Shown here piece by piece: positions 5,595-5,636 of a DNA stretch of 5,636 nucleotides. The stretch's first letter is position 1, and each line of letters begins with the position of its first letter. Made by a program: the position numbers and the translations under genes. Source of the DNA: Anaerolinea sp. GTDB taxonomy: Bacteria; Chloroflexota; Anaerolineae; Anaerolineales; Anaerolineaceae. The notes under the pieces were generated by a model that was not told the origin of the DNA, searched no databases, and saw only the letters and a list, made by a program, of their open reading frames with translations. The stretch lies in the NCBI GenBank assembly GCA_013824385.1, contig PNNU01000251.1, forward strand, positions 1 to 5,636, read 5' to 3'.

Positions 5595-5636
5595 ATGAGC
5601 GAATTATCTGATCGACAACGCCTCTTGCTCTCACTC
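5595..5636 (+). CDS. hrcA: Heat-inducible transcription repressor HrcA, N-terminal 14 codons
   Basis: ATG 5595 follows an AGGAAG Shine-Dalgarno (5587-5592) and opens a frame that runs off the right edge: MSELSDRQRLLLSL. The short opening followed by L-x-x-R-Q-x-x-L-L fits the start of HrcA, whose N-terminal winged helix begins with a [LT]-[ST]-x-R-Q-x-x-I-L pattern. Only 14 residues are visible, so the identification rests mainly on the exact CIRCE element and promoter directly upstream. Other CIRCE-controlled first genes such as groES or dnaJ do not begin this way. HrcA is a cytosolic dimer that represses class I heat-shock genes. It is divergent from the potassium-related genes. Confidence 0.85.
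   Translation, partial: MSELSDRQRLLLSL

Overview
The window is a bacterial chromosomal segment centred on potassium homeostasis and ends at the start of a heat-shock operon. Reading from the right edge, a divergent intergenic region of about 200 bases (5392-5594) separates two units. On the + strand are a consensus-like sigma-70/sigma-A promoter, an exact CIRCE operator and the first 14 codons of hrcA, the class I heat-shock repressor. On the - strand is a co-transcribed pair. The first gene is a short KdpD-type sensor histidine kinase that keeps the four-helix membrane domain, GAF-like domain and kinase core but lacks the usual N-terminal KdpD/Usp half. The second is a KdpE-type OmpR-family response regulator, which overlaps the kinase gene by 8 bases.

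Further along the - strand, after an intergenic stretch of about 160 bases, lies a full-length APC-superfamily permease of the KimA (formerly YdaO) potassium-importer type with a C-terminal Usp-like cytosolic domain. The intergenic stretch carries a tandem 11-nt repeat next to a -10-like box and then a long hairpin. I infer that the KdpDE-like pair controls this transporter; no kdpFABC genes are visible.

At the left edge is an open reading frame of at least 319 codons on the - strand, with its own good promoter and Shine-Dalgarno sequence, that runs out of the window. I do not recognise its family with certainty. Four motifs in order resemble a phosphoribosyltransferase-type fold, most like uracil phosphoribosyltransferase.

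Organism: CIRCE/hrcA, Shine-Dalgarno sites of the AGGA(G) type, sigma-70-type promoters and moderate GC point to a bacterium from a CIRCE-using phylum. The short KdpD plus KdpE arrangement and kinase motif style suggest Chloroflexota (Anaerolineae-like), but this is a guess from style. The permease gene is visibly more AT-rich than its neighbours. No tRNA, rRNA, CRISPR array or insertion sequence was seen.
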